64,000 nucleotides of DNA, taken from Streptomyces wuyuanensis (lineage in GTDB: Bacteria > Actinomycetota > Actinomycetes > Streptomycetales > Streptomycetaceae). Location of the stretch: contig NZ_FNHI01000009.1 of NCBI RefSeq assembly GCF_900103455.1, positions 82,055-146,054 of the forward strand, read 5' to 3'. Below the pieces are notes generated by a model. It saw nothing but the letters and a program-made list of their open reading frames with translations, was not told where the DNA came from and did not search any database. Positions 42,696-51,591 of the stretch are shown here, piece by piece. The position numbers and the translations under genes are program-made. Positions within the stretch are counted from its first letter, which is position 1, and the number at the start of each line of letters is the position of its first letter.

Positions 42696-44192
42696 ATGAA
42701 TCCACCTCCCGCACGTTCCCTTCCCGGCAGGCTCCGGACCGGTCACGGACGGCCGTCAGGACCGTCGCTCCCACGGGTGACCGGGGGCCTGCTCCTCTCG
42801 CTGTTCGCACTTCTCCTGGGCCTCCTGCCCGCCCCCGCACAGGCAGCGAGCCTGACGGAGGTGTCCGGCTTCGGCTCCAACCCCGGCAATCTGCAGATGT
42901 TCCGGTACATCCCCGACGGTCTGCCGGCCGGCCGCCCGCTGGTGGTCGCGCTGCACGGCTGCACCCAGTCCGCCGCCGCGTACGACAACGAGACGGGCTG
43001 GACGCGTTGGGCGGACGAGTGGGGCTTCGCGCTGCTCCTGCCACAGCAGCGGTCCGCCAACAACGCCAACTCCTGCTTCAACTGGTTCCAGTCGGCCGAC
43101 TTCTCGCGCGGTCAGGGCGAGGCGCTGTCCGTGAAGCAGATGGTCGACCGGATGGCCGCGGACCACGGCACGGACCGCTCCCGGGTGTTCGTGACGGGCC
43201 TGTCGGCCGGCGGTGCGATGACCGCCGTCATGGCCGCTTCCTATCCGGACGTGTTCGCCGGGGCGGCGGTCGTCGCCGGCCTCCCCTTCGACTGCGCCCG
43301 TACCGTCGCCGCGGCGTTCGGCTGCATGACCCCCGGATCCGACCTCGGCGCCCGGCAGTGGGGCGACAAGGTCCGGGCTGCGTACCCGTCGTACGCGGGG
43401 CCCTATCCCACGATGGCGGTGTGGCACGGTACCGCCGATGCCACGGTGGCGCCGATGAACATGACCGAGCTCGTCGAGCAGTGGACGGACGTGCACGGGA
43501 CGGACTCGGTCGCGGACGTCAGCGACACGGTGCAGGGCCATCCGCACAAGGTGTACCGGGGCAACGGCGGGCGGGACGTGGTGGAGACGTACTCCCTGAC
43601 CGGGATGGGGCACGGTCAGCCCGTCGATCCCGGCAGCGGAGAGGCCCAGTGCGGGATCGCCGGTGCGTACGTGCTGGACGCGAACATCTGCGGCTCCTAC
43701 CGGATCGGCCGCTCCTGGGGGCTCGCCGCTCCCGACGGCGGCGGCACGCTCCCGGCGCCGTCCACGCCGGCGGTCACCGCGGTCTCGGACTCGTCGGTCT
43801 CCCTGACGTGGGACGCCGTCGCCGGTGCCGTGTCGTACCGGGTCCTCCGGGACGGGGCCGTGGCCGGTACCCCGACGTCGGCCTCGTTCACCGACACCGG
43901 CCTCTCTCCCGGCAGCACGTACACGTACACCGTCTCCGCCGTGGACGGGTCCGGTGCCGCCGGCACTCCGTCGGCACCGGTGCGGGCCACCACGACAGGG
44001 GCACCCCATGCCTGCTACACCGACAACAACTACAACCATGTGGCGGCGGGCCGTGCCCATCAGGTCCTCGGCACGGTCTACGCGAACGGCTCCGGCCAGA
44101 GCATGGGGCTCTACAACGTCTTCGTCACCCACACCCTGGAGGAGACGTCCCCGGGCCACTTCGTGATCGCCGATTTCGGCTGCCCCTCCTGA
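42696..44192 (+). CDS. secreted PHB-depolymerase-like esterase
   Basis: A 498-residue extracellular alpha/beta-hydrolase of the PHB depolymerase/LpqC (esterase_phb) class. The signal peptide is residues 1-52 (core GGLLLSLFALLLGLLPAPAQA). The catalytic domain is about 52-335: oxyanion HGCTQSA, nucleophile Ser170 in GLSAGGAM, catalytic Asp in HGTADATVAP, and His near GMGHGQPVDPG. A Cys-rich pattern (SCFNWF, FGCMTP, NICGS) suggests disulfides. A fibronectin-III-like module is at about 340-430. A C-terminal domain (CYTDNNYNHVAAGRAHQVLG, then HTLEETSPGHFVIADFGC) is of the kind seen on these extracellular esterases and probably binds substrate. Substrates are polyesters or aryl esters. ATG start. 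Confidence 0.9.
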   Translation: MNPPPARSLPGRLRTGHGRPSGPSLPRVTGGLLLSLFALLLGLLPAPAQAASLTEVSGFGSNPGNLQMFRYIPDGLPAGRPLVVALHGCTQSAAAYDNETGWTRWADEWGFALLLPQQRSANNANSCFNWFQSADFSRGQGEALSVKQMVDRMAADHGTDRSRVFVTGLSAGGAMTAVMAASYPDVFAGAAVVAGLPFDCARTVAAAFGCMTPGSDLGARQWGDKVRAAYPSYAGPYPTMAVWHGTADATVAPMNMTELVEQWTDVHGTDSVADVSDTVQGHPHKVYRGNGGRDVVETYSLTGMGHGQPVDPGSGEAQCGIAGAYVLDANICGSYRIGRSWGLAAPDGGGTLPAPSTPAVTAVSDSSVSLTWDAVAGAVSYRVLRDGAVAGTPTSASFTDTGLSPGSTYTYTVSAVDGSGAAGTPSAPVRATTTGAPHACYTDNNYNHVAAGRAHQVLGTVYANGSGQSMGLYNVFVTHTLEETSPGHFVIADFGCPS

Positions 44193-44249
44193 CCGGTCCC
44201 TCCGCCCACCCCTCCCGACCTCGAAGCACCCCTTCCGACCACGAAAGAT

Positions 44250-44277
44250 GGGTGCCGGCCCTGATGCGCCGGCACCC
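44250..44277 (+). terminator. hairpin after the esterase gene
   Basis: GGGTGCCGG (44250-44258) pairs with CCGGCACCC (44269-44277) with a 10-nt loop, 58 bp after the stop. GC-rich, with no T run. Confidence 0.6.
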
Positions 44278-44335
44278 CTCCCCGTGTGACGGTGGGTGTA
44301 CCGCGGCGACCGCCGTAAGGCCGGGAGGAGGAGCC

Positions 44336-44620
44336 ATGACACGACGAGGCGACGAAACCCTCAACGACCTCGACGAGCGCATGCGGATGAGCGACCCGCG
44401 CTTCGCCCGCGGGCTGGACGCCGGGCGCCCCTGCCCTCCGAGGGAGTACCGGCGCGGGCCGGACTGGGCGCTGCTCGCCGGCGCGGTCGCGTTGCTGACG
44501 GCCGGACTGGTGCTCCCGCAGGGCCTGATGCTGGCCGCGGGACTGGTGCTGGCGGGGATCGCGGCGCAGTTCCTCACCGCCCCGCGTCGCCGTGCCGGAC
44601 GCCGGGCGCGTCCGCACTGA
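44336..44620 (+). CDS. small DUF3040-type membrane protein
   Basis: A 94-residue protein. The N-terminal soluble part (ETLNDLDERMRMSDPRFARG) matches the short acidic helix of DUF3040 proteins, and two transmembrane helices follow (LLAGAVALLTAGLVL and LMLAAGLVLAGIAAQFL). A basic tail (RRRAGRRARPH) ends it. DUF3040 proteins are actinobacterial, and their function is unknown. A very strong SD, GGGAGGAGGAG, lies 5 bp before ATG 44336. The gene is alone, about 275 bp before the antiporter gene; the space has short repeats of cgtcac (44621-44665) and no gene. Confidence 0.8.
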   Translation: MTRRGDETLNDLDERMRMSDPRFARGLDAGRPCPPREYRRGPDWALLAGAVALLTAGLVLPQGLMLAAGLVLAGIAAQFLTAPRRRAGRRARPH

Positions 44621-44893
44621 GTGCGTCACGGCGTCACGGCTTCACGGCGTCACCGCGTCACCGTATGACAACGACTCAAGACGCGCGACGCACCAACGGG
44701 AAGACCGCATGACCGCCATGTGATCGCCCGTCCGGCTGCCGGGCCGCCGCCGCACCCGGGCAGGCGCGGCGGCGGCCCGACACTTCGCGGGTCTCCCGCA
44801 CGAAGAACGACCGCCGCACGAACAAGGGAGTACGTATCCACCCCCGTCAGTCACAGCAGATCCGTTGCTCCGAGCCGCCGAAGGTGGTGACCC

Positions 44894-46234
44894 GTGGGAC
44901 ACGCTGACACGCTGCTCGCCATGGGCGGAGCCTTTCTGGCCGCCGCCTTCCTCGCTCGCGTCGGCAGCCGCATCGGACTGCCGACGATTCCGCTCTTCAT
45001 GCTCGCGGGCATCCTGCTCGGCCCGCACACCCCGGGTCTGGTCCTGGTCGAGGACGCGCACGACTTCGAGATGCTGTCGGCGCTCGGCCTGGTCCTGCTG
45101 CTGTTCTACCTGGGTCTCGAGTTCCATCTCGACGACCTCAGGAGCGGCGGCAGACGTCTGCTCGCCGCCGGCGGAACCTATCTGCTGCTGAACGTCGGGG
45201 CGGGCCTCGGCTTCGGCTTCGCCCTCGGCTGGGGGGCCAGGGAAGCGCTGGTACTGGCCGGAGTCCTCGGGATCTCGTCCTCGGCGATCGTCACGAAGAT
45301 CCTCATCGACACGGGACGCATCGGGCGACCGGAGACCCGGCTGATCCTGGGCGTCATCGTCGTGGAGGACATCTTCCTCGCGCTCTACCTGGCCGCCCTG
45401 CAACCGGTGATCAGCGGCGCGGAAGGCATCGCCGAAACGATTCTTCAGGCGTCGAAGGCCTTCGGCTTCCTCCTGCTGCTCGCCGCGGCGGCCCGGTACG
45501 GCACCCGGCTGATCGGCAGGCTGATATCGGTCCGCGACAACGAGCTCCTGGTGATCAGCTTCCTCGGAGCCGCGGTCCTGGTCGCCGGGGTCTCCGAGGT
45601 CCTGGGCGTCGCGGACGCCATCGGCGCCTTCATGGTCGGCCTGATCTTCGCCGGCACCCCATCAGGTCCGCGCATCCGTGAACTGGTGCATCCGCTGCGC
45701 GACGCGTTCGCCGCGATCTTCTTCTTCGCCTTCGGGCTCGCGATCGACCCGGGGGACATCGCGTCCGTCGCCGGGCCGGTCGCCGCCGCCGTGACGCTGA
45801 CGATCGTGATGAACTTGGCCGCCGGTCTGCTCGTGGCCCGGCTGTACCACTACGGTCCGGGCCCCGCGGCCGACATCGCCACCACGCTGCTGGCGCGCGG
45901 AGAGTTCGCCCTGATCCTGGCGGCGATGGCGGCGAGCGCCAACCTCGACGCACGTCTCGCCCCGTTCATCGCCGGCTACGTCCTCGTCCTCGCCGTGCTG
46001 GGCCCGGTCCTCGCCGGCCGGGCGCATGTGCTGGCCCGCGCACTGCGGGCGGCTCCGGCCCTCCTGCCGGGTCGCCGCCGGAAGGGCGGCCGCGCCGTGG
46101 GGGAGCCGGAACCGCTCACCGTAGGACGGGACGTATCGGCCACGGCCACGTCCGTCGCGGCCTCCGCGGACGGTGACCCATCAGAAGTCGGGGCCGAGGA
46201 GCCCTCGCCGCTGCCCGTCGACGCCGAGCGCTGA
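44894..46234 (+). CDS. orphan CPA2-type cation:proton antiporter
   Basis: A 446-residue antiporter with about 12-13 helices. It resembles the KhtU-like protein in overall plan (helix motifs GLPTIPLFMLAGILLGPHTPG, VLLLFYLGLEFHLDDL, ILGVIVVEDIFLALYLAAL and FFAFGLAIDPGDI), but it has no KhtT-like partner next to it. The C-terminal 60 residues are a disordered Glu/Asp/Ser-rich cytosolic tail (DPSEVGAEEPSPLP). GTG start, with aaggtgg about 7 bp upstream. It lies 5.6 kb from the KhtTU pair. Likely another K+ or Na+/H+ exchanger with a distinct trigger. Confidence 0.88.
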   Translation: MGHADTLLAMGGAFLAAAFLARVGSRIGLPTIPLFMLAGILLGPHTPGLVLVEDAHDFEMLSALGLVLLLFYLGLEFHLDDLRSGGRRLLAAGGTYLLLNVGAGLGFGFALGWGAREALVLAGVLGISSSAIVTKILIDTGRIGRPETRLILGVIVVEDIFLALYLAALQPVISGAEGIAETILQASKAFGFLLLLAAAARYGTRLIGRLISVRDNELLVISFLGAAVLVAGVSEVLGVADAIGAFMVGLIFAGTPSGPRIRELVHPLRDAFAAIFFFAFGLAIDPGDIASVAGPVAAAVTLTIVMNLAAGLLVARLYHYGPGPAADIATTLLARGEFALILAAMAASANLDARLAPFIAGYVLVLAVLGPVLAGRAHVLARALRAAPALLPGRRRKGGRAVGEPEPLTVGRDVSATATSVAASADGDPSEVGAEEPSPLPVDAER

Positions 46235-46364
46235 CGGAGCGACGGGACCCGTCGGCGACTGCGCGCCCGCGTCGAGGCGTTCGGCGCGGGCGTGGGCCGG
46301 GTGTCGACCGAGCGGCTGCGCGTACCGCCGTGAGGGGCGTCAGCCGTGAGGCGGCGTCACCGCG

Positions 46365-47115
46365 TCAGGCGGGCGGCGAGCACGGCGACATCGTCGTGGA
46401 AGGCACTTCACGGTGGGTGAGCAGTTCGTCGTACAGGTCCGCGAGCGGCTCACCGCCGAGTGCGGCGGCGACCCCGGCGGCCTGGTCCATGCCCTCGCCG
46501 ATGGACCGGGCCCGGTGCTCCACCAGTCCCTCGGGGTGCTGATCCGACTGACGACGGTCGCGGCCGTTATGGCGTGTCCCGTGACGCCGCCGAGCATCAG
46601 ACACGGCAGCTGGCCGGGCAGCTGGATCAGGTCGTACGCCGCCGATGCGCGGGGGCCTCGGTGGCGGGCTGGTAGCGGCCCTGCCGGTCGAGTCCGGGCA
46701 GGTCCGGCATCTCGGGCAGCAGCCGCCGCTGGAACTCCTCGGCGGCCTGACGTACCTGCCGGTAGAGGCGCGCGTTCTCGATGGTGGCGCTCGCGGCCCC
46801 GGGCCGGCGCCGTGAGCAGGCCCTCGCCGTCGTCACCGAACGGCTCTCGGCCTCCTTGGCGGCCGGCCGGCGATGGCCGTAGAGCCGGCCGCGTACCCGA
46901 TCGGCACACCGATCAGGCCGGGCGTCCGCACCCACTCGCCGGGAGCCCCGTGCCGATGGCGGCCGGGTGGCGGACCGCCCTCCCCACGCAGCGGGCGCGG
47001 GTCGCGTGCCGTCTGACGGAGCCCGCTTCCAGCCGGTCCGGATGACGTCGGTCAGCTGCGGGACCGGCGGCACACCACCGGGACCGTGCGAGGCTCCACC
47101 GCCGAGCTGCGTCAT
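46365..47115 (-). pseudogene. decayed GAF-PP2C (SpoIIE-like) phosphatase gene
   Basis: Fragments of one protein occur in successive frames. A GAF-type end and start of PP2C (SATIENARLYRQVRQAAEEF, then RRLLPEMPDLPG and RYQPATEAP) is in one frame, YDLIQLPGQLPCLML with GGVTGHAITAATVVS in another, and a C-terminal piece (GEPLADLYDELLTHREVPS, then DIVAVLAARL in the next) in others. At least three frame breaks are needed, and the N-terminus lacks a start. The order fits an RsbU/SpoIIE-like regulator of about 250 residues or more, related to the intact protein at 10014. Decay, not sequencing error, is likely because several breaks occur. Confidence 0.75.
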
Positions 47116-47163
47116 GGTGGCCTCCGTCCCCTGTCCGCGGGCCCGGCATGGCGCGGGGAACGC

Positions 47164-47547
47164 TCAGCGTCCCGAGTGAGGAGTGTCCGGGTCCTGGGGG
47201 TCCACCCCGCTGAACGCCGACGAGCTCTTCGCACCGCTCGGCCGCTGCGACTTCCCGCGGGGACCGGTGTCACGCATGCCCTTCTGGCCATGCTTGCCGC
47301 CCTGGTCCTCGCCCCTGCGGCTGTCGCTCTCGACGGTCGTGCCCTCCAGGGATGCCGCCTTTTCCTCCTCCGTCGGACGCCGGCTCTGCTTCGAGTCACC
47401 CGCATACTTGTCCGGGTGGAAGGAGCGGTGGCCGCTGGGGTTGTCCTGGGCGGTGTCGTCGACGTCCTCCGCCCAGCCGTGCTGGTCCCGGCCCTTGAAC
47501 CGGCTGGGGCCCTCGCCGTGCGACGGCTCTCGCGACTTCTCCGACAT
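47164..47547 (-). CDS. disordered hydrophilic stress-type protein
   Basis: A 127-residue protein with no hydrophobic segment and very high Gly/Ser/Asp/Lys/Arg/His content (EGPSRFKGRDQHGWAEDVDD, HRSFHPDKYAGDSKQSRRPT, GGKHGQKGMRDTGPRGKSQR). It is predicted to be almost wholly disordered, like hydrophilins or KGG-type stress proteins, which bind water or other proteins on desiccation or osmotic stress. The ATG start at 47547 is supported by AGGAGG 6-11 bp upstream. The 47548-47600 region is AT-rich (gcatatatcactcagg on the minus strand), a likely strong promoter. Its exact function cannot be given. Confidence 0.65.
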   Translation of the reverse strand: MSEKSREPSHGEGPSRFKGRDQHGWAEDVDDTAQDNPSGHRSFHPDKYAGDSKQSRRPTEEEKAASLEGTTVESDSRRGEDQGGKHGQKGMRDTGPRGKSQRPSGAKSSSAFSGVDPQDPDTPHSGR

Positions 47548-47859
47548 GATCTTGCCTCCTGAGTGATATATGCACATTTAAAGCTTTATCGACACTTCAT
47601 GGCTTATGCCCCAACAGGTGGCATCCACTCGGCGGCCGGGGCGATCTCGTGAGTCGGGCCGACAGCACGACGTCCCGCGGACTGCCGACGGCCCGGACGG
47701 GTACCCGCCCCCACGACCGGCGCCCATCCGCACCGGCCACGCGGCTCCGGGCAGCGCGAACGGACCGGACCACGAGGCAGCGCGAACGGACCGGACCACA
47801 CGGAGCACGGCACAGCGCGGCCCGACTGAGCGGGGGCCGCGCACGGAAAGGTGGAGACC
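47548..47859. other. promoter-rich intergenic region
   Basis: About 310 bp. The first 60 bp are AT-rich and serve the hydrophilic protein gene (minus strand), with tttaaagctttat on the plus strand. The rest is a GC-rich spacer before the HAD gene. No gene supported. Confidence 0.5.
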
Positions 47860-48516
47860 ATGGCACGGGCGGCACTCTTCGACGTCGACGGCACCCTCGT
47901 CGACACCAACCACCTGCACACGGTCACCTGGTGGGAGGCCTTCCGCCAGGGCGGTCACCGGGTGACGATGCACGCGGTCCACCGGGCCGTGGGCCTCGGC
48001 TCCACGGATCTCATCGCCCACCTCCTCGGCGAGGGACGGGACCGGGACGAGGACGACGCCCTCAGTGACGCCCACCGGACGCTGTACGGGACATACTTCG
48101 AACGCCTTGCGGCGTTCGAGTCCGCGGGCGATCTGCTGCGCACGCTCGCCCGGCGGGACTGGAGGATCGTCCTGGTGACCTCGGCGAGCGGCGCCGAGCT
48201 CGGGGCGCTGCGCCGCGCCGTCGACGCCGACGAGGCCGTTCTGACCACGACCAGCGCCGACGACGTCTCGTCCGGCAAGCCCGCCCCGGAGCCCGTGCTG
48301 CAGGCCCTGGAGCTGGCAGAGGCCCGCGCGGAGGACTCGGTGTTCGTGGGCGACACGGTCTGGGACATGGCAGCGGGCACTCGGGCCGGAGTCACCTGCG
48401 TCGGACTGCTGAGCGGCGGAATCCCCAGGGCGGCGCTGGAGGCCGCGGGGGCCACGGCGCTGTACCGCGACCCGGCCGAGCTGCTGGGGTCGCTGGACGA
48501 CAGTCCACTGGGCTGA
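47860..48516 (+). CDS. HAD-superfamily phosphatase
   Basis: A 218-residue Rossmannoid phosphatase of the phosphoglycolate/beta-phosphoglucomutase-like group. Motif I is FDVDGTLVDT (residues 6-15, with Asp7 the nucleophile and Asp9 the acid/base). The helical cap covers about residues 16-90. Motif II is LVTSAS near 107, motif III Lys is in SSGKPAPEP, and motif IV is VFVGDTVWDM. The substrate is a small phosphorylated compound. ATG 47860 is preferred to GTG 47851, because a GGTGGAG-type SD sits 4-10 bp before it. It stands alone, about 310 bp after the hydrophilic protein gene. Confidence 0.85.
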   Translation: MARAALFDVDGTLVDTNHLHTVTWWEAFRQGGHRVTMHAVHRAVGLGSTDLIAHLLGEGRDRDEDDALSDAHRTLYGTYFERLAAFESAGDLLRTLARRDWRIVLVTSASGAELGALRRAVDADEAVLTTTSADDVSSGKPAPEPVLQALELAEARAEDSVFVGDTVWDMAAGTRAGVTCVGLLSGGIPRAALEAAGATALYRDPAELLGSLDDSPLG

Positions 48517-48635
48517 GGACCCTTCACGCCGGCCCCACGACCGGGCGGAAGGAGGGCGACGCAGTCGGGGCTATGGGGTGGTCGACCGCCCACCCGGCCG
48601 AGGGCCCGAGAACCTGGACGACCGCCAGGACCCGG

Positions 48636-48721
48636 CCTCCACGCCGCCACGGCTCCGTCGACGCGGCCTCCACGCCGCCACGGCTCCGTCGACGCGGCCT
48701 CTACGCCGCCACGGCTTCGTC
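48636..48721 (+). repeat. 31-bp direct repeats copied from the end of the F420-type oxidoreductase gene
   Basis: Two 31-bp copies, beginning cctccacgccgccacggctc, run 48636-48666 and 48667-48697. A third, slightly diverged copy continues from 48698 into the 3' end of the adjacent gene (stop at 48701). The array therefore consists of the coding-end sequence duplicated twice downstream of the stop. The 184 bp between the two genes (48517-48700) hold nothing else. Confidence 0.75.
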
Positions 48722-49687
48722 CCCGCCGAGCGCATGCAGCTGGGGCAGCAGCTTGTCCTCCGCCCATTCGAGGAAGTCGTGCTGCGTGTTCCCGCCGATC
48801 TGGACGAGGGCGACCTCGGTGAAACCGGCGTCGACGAAGCCCCGGACCGCCTCCACGACCGCCTCCGGGTCATCGCCGCAGGGAATGGACTCGGTGACGT
48901 CCTCGGGTCGTACGTACCGGGTGGCCGCCTCGAACGCGTCGGGGTGCGGAAGTTCCGAATTCACCTTCCAGCCCATGCCGAACCATTTGAACTGCTCGTG
49001 CGCCCGCCGCACCGCGGCCTCGCGGTCGGTGTCGTAGCAGAGGGCCATCTGCCCGATGCGGGGCTTGCCCGCTCCCCCGGCGCGCTCGAAGGACTCCGTG
49101 AGGGAACGCTCGGGCTGGACCGCGATCATGACGTCGGCGAGCCGTCCCGCGAGATCGCAGGAACGCTCTCCCGAGACGGCGATGCCGATCGGCGGCGGTT
49201 CGTCCGGCAGGTCCCACAGCTTGGCGGAATCCACGGTGAAATGCCCTCCGCGCCGGCTGACGTGCTCCCCGCGGAACAACTCCCGGATGATCTCGACTGC
49301 CTCGCCCAGCATCTCCAGGCGCACATCGGCGGGAGGCCAGTCCCCGACGATGTGCTCGTTCAGGTTCTCCCCCGATCCCAGCCCGAGCCGGAACCGCCCT
49401 CCTGACAGGAGCTGGAGCGTGGCCGCCTTCTGCGCGACGACGGCGGGGTGATAGCGCATCGTCGGACAGGTCACGAAGGTCATCAGAGGAATCTCGGAAG
49501 TGGCCTGCGCCGCGGCACCCAGCACGCTCCACGTGTACGGGGAGTGCCCCTGTGCCCGCAGCCAGGGGAAGGCGTGGTCGGAGGCCACGGAGAAGTCGAA
49601 CCCCACGTCCTCCGCGTGCATCACGTGATCGACCAGCTGTCGCGGGCCGGCCTGCTCCGTCATCATCGTGTATCCGATTTGCACCAT
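48701..49687 (-). CDS. LLM-class F420-dependent oxidoreductase
   Basis: A 328-residue TIM-barrel luciferase-like enzyme. The N-terminal IGYTMMTEQAGPRQLVDHVM and the SDHAFPWLRAQGHSPYTW loop are typical of the F420-dependent glucose-6-phosphate dehydrogenase-like subgroup, as are GLGSGENLNEHIVGDWPPAD, TVDSAKLWDLPDEPPPIGIA and VQIGGNTQHDFLEWAE. Such enzymes reduce F420 with hydride from a sugar or alcohol. GTG or ATG start at 49687. The last six codons (GDEAVAA) carry the repeat that is duplicated downstream. It is followed by an SDR gene on the same strand upstream, suggesting a redox module. Confidence 0.88.
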   Translation of the reverse strand: MVQIGYTMMTEQAGPRQLVDHVMHAEDVGFDFSVASDHAFPWLRAQGHSPYTWSVLGAAAQATSEIPLMTFVTCPTMRYHPAVVAQKAATLQLLSGGRFRLGLGSGENLNEHIVGDWPPADVRLEMLGEAVEIIRELFRGEHVSRRGGHFTVDSAKLWDLPDEPPPIGIAVSGERSCDLAGRLADVMIAVQPERSLTESFERAGGAGKPRIGQMALCYDTDREAAVRRAHEQFKWFGMGWKVNSELPHPDAFEAATRYVRPEDVTESIPCGDDPEAVVEAVRGFVDAGFTEVALVQIGGNTQHDFLEWAEDKLLPQLHALGGDEAVAA

Positions 49688-49750
49688 ATTGCCTGGTTGC
49701 CCTTCGCCAGTGCCGGGAAACGCCGCCGCGGGATCCGGCGGTGGGGTGCG

Positions 49751-50641
49751 TCAGGGCAGCGGAGTGCCTCCGGTGGCGTTGAGGATTTCCGCCGTGATGA
49801 AACGCGCCCGGTCGGAGGCCAGAAAGACATATGCCGGTGACATTTCCACCGGTTGGGCCGGCCTGCCGAGCGGCGCCTGCTTGCCGAACTCCTTGGTGTC
49901 GGGCATCGTCGCCGGGATGAGCGGCGTCCACACCGGACCGGGTGCCACGGCGTTCACGCGCACTCCGTCCTCGGCGACCATCCGGGCCAGCCCCTGGGTG
50001 AAGGTCACGATGGCGCCCTTGCTCGTCGCGTAGTCCAGCAGGTGCGGACTGGGCTTGTACGCCTGCACGGACGTCGTGTTGATGATGCAGCCTCCCCGGG
50101 GGATGTGCGGCAGCGCCATCTTCGACAGCCAGAACATGCCGTAGAGGTTGGTCTTCATCACCCGGTCGAACTGTTCCGTCGAGATCGCTCCGATCCCGTC
50201 CGGCTGGGACATCTGATAGGCCGCGTTGTTGACCAGGATGTCGATACGGCCGAACTCCTCGACGGCCCGTCCGATCAGGGCCCGGCACTGCTCCTCCTCA
50301 CGGATGTCGCAGCTCACCGCCACCGCCTTGCGGCCCGCCTCCTCGACGAGCCGGGTGGTCTCCCGGGCGTCGGCCGCCTCCTCGGGCAGATGCGTGAAGA
50401 GGACGTCGGCGCCCTCGCGCGCGTACGCCAGTGCGACGGCCCTGCCGATGCCCGAGTCGCCGCCGGTCACCACGGCCGCACGGTCCTGAAGGGCGCCGTG
50501 GCCCACGTAGGACGACTCCCCATGGTCCGGGGGCGGATCCATCGGGCCCGTCCATCCGGGATGGGCCTGCTGCTGGTCGGGGAAGTCCGGCTGGGGGTGG
50601 GCAGTGACGGGGTCACGCCGCTCGGGGTCCCTCGCCGCCAT
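49751..50641 (-). CDS. SDR oxidoreductase of the general-stress type
   Basis: A 296-residue short-chain dehydrogenase. A polar N-terminus (RDPVTAHPQPDFPDQQQAHP) resembles general stress protein 39/YhdF-like SDRs. The Rossmann motif is VVTGGDSGIGRAVALAYAREG, with NNAAYQ and a catalytic tetrad of Ser (TTSVQ), Tyr and Lys in LLDYATSKGA. C-terminal GPVWTPL and the TGG motif close the fold. The start was set at ATG 50641, where GGAAGG lies 9 bp upstream; a second ATG at 50650 would have no room for the SD. It probably oxidises an alcohol or sugar in the same stress context as its neighbours. Confidence 0.85.
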   Translation of the reverse strand: MAARDPERRDPVTAHPQPDFPDQQQAHPGWTGPMDPPPDHGESSYVGHGALQDRAAVVTGGDSGIGRAVALAYAREGADVLFTHLPEEAADARETTRLVEEAGRKAVAVSCDIREEEQCRALIGRAVEEFGRIDILVNNAAYQMSQPDGIGAISTEQFDRVMKTNLYGMFWLSKMALPHIPRGGCIINTTSVQAYKPSPHLLDYATSKGAIVTFTQGLARMVAEDGVRVNAVAPGPVWTPLIPATMPDTKEFGKQAPLGRPAQPVEMSPAYVFLASDRARFITAEILNATGGTPLP

Positions 50642-50956
50642 GACACTCATCCTTCCGAGTCGTACGAACCTCCCGGCCGCCGCCGCGACGGCCGGTGGGA
50701 GCCGCCCGGTCTCTCGCGCTCCCCGGGCAGCCACCCGGCGGCTGCCCGCGCGTCCGGCCGCGAAACCGGCGCACGGCCGTCGCACCGCCGTGCACTCCGA
50801 ACGAGGGACCGGCGGCTCGCGCGGTGAGTCCGGCCGGGGCCGGCGGAAGGGATGTCGAAAAGAGCCGCACGCGCCGGCGGCTGCCCCGGGAACCACCCCG
50901 TGGCGTCGGCCCGCCCCACGAGCGCCCGGCCCGCCCCGACAGCTGGGAGAGGTCCC

Positions 50957-51448
50957 TTGCACCGAGACGCCCTCCGCATCTATCTGAACGACCACTTGGC
51001 CGGTGCCACGTCCGGCGCCGAACTCGCGCGGCGCATCGCGCGCGCCCACGGTTCGTCACCCCGCGCCGCCGAGCTGCGCCGCCTCGCCGAGGACATCGCC
51101 GAGGACCGGAGCACCCTGCTGGACGTGATGGGGACGCTCGGCATCGCGCCCCACCGCTACAAGGTCTGCGCCGGCTGGGCCGCGGAGAAGGCCGCCCGGC
51201 TCAAGCCCAACGGTCGCGTGCTGCGCCGTGCGGGACTGAGCACGATCGTCGAACTGGAGACACTGCGGATGGGCATCCAGGGCAAGTACATGCTCTGGCG
51301 CGCCCTCACACCGGTGGCGCGGGAAACGGGAGGGCTCGGCACGGCACGGCTGGACGAACTGGTGGGACGTGCGAAGAGCCAGATGGCCGTCGTGGAGGAC
51401 CTGCACCTGACCGCCGCCGACACCGTGCTGCGCCGGGGGGGTGCCTGA
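50957..51448 (+). CDS. hypothetical helical-bundle protein
   Basis: A 163-residue protein. TTG is chosen as the start because gggag precedes it by 7 bp; no ATG/GTG is well placed. The sequence is almost all helix: DALRIYLNDHLAGATSGAEL, RAAELRRLAEDIAEDRSTLL, TIVELETLRMGIQGKYMLWR and AKSQMAVVEDLHLTAADTVL. Four amphipathic helices of about 25 residues suggest a ferritin-like or similar bundle, but no metal ligands could be assigned. It lies between a divergent SDR gene and a convergent zinc alcohol dehydrogenase. Function unknown. Confidence 0.65.
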   Translation: MHRDALRIYLNDHLAGATSGAELARRIARAHGSSPRAAELRRLAEDIAEDRSTLLDVMGTLGIAPHRYKVCAGWAAEKAARLKPNGRVLRRAGLSTIVELETLRMGIQGKYMLWRALTPVARETGGLGTARLDELVGRAKSQMAVVEDLHLTAADTVLRRGGA

Positions 51449-51591
51449 GCCGGGCGTGCGCGGGTCGGGCAGCCGCCACGCCCGGCCCCGGCCATCGCCC
51501 GATCAGGTGCCGTGTCCGGCTCGGTGCACGTGCCGGGCCGGGCCCGAGGGCGTTCCGTGCGTGCCCGAGGACGACGTGTGGCGCATCCGGG

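Noticed and set aside
48636..48721. CRISPR or attachment site
   Set aside because: Direct head-to-tail copies of a gene end; no integrase or tRNA nearby.
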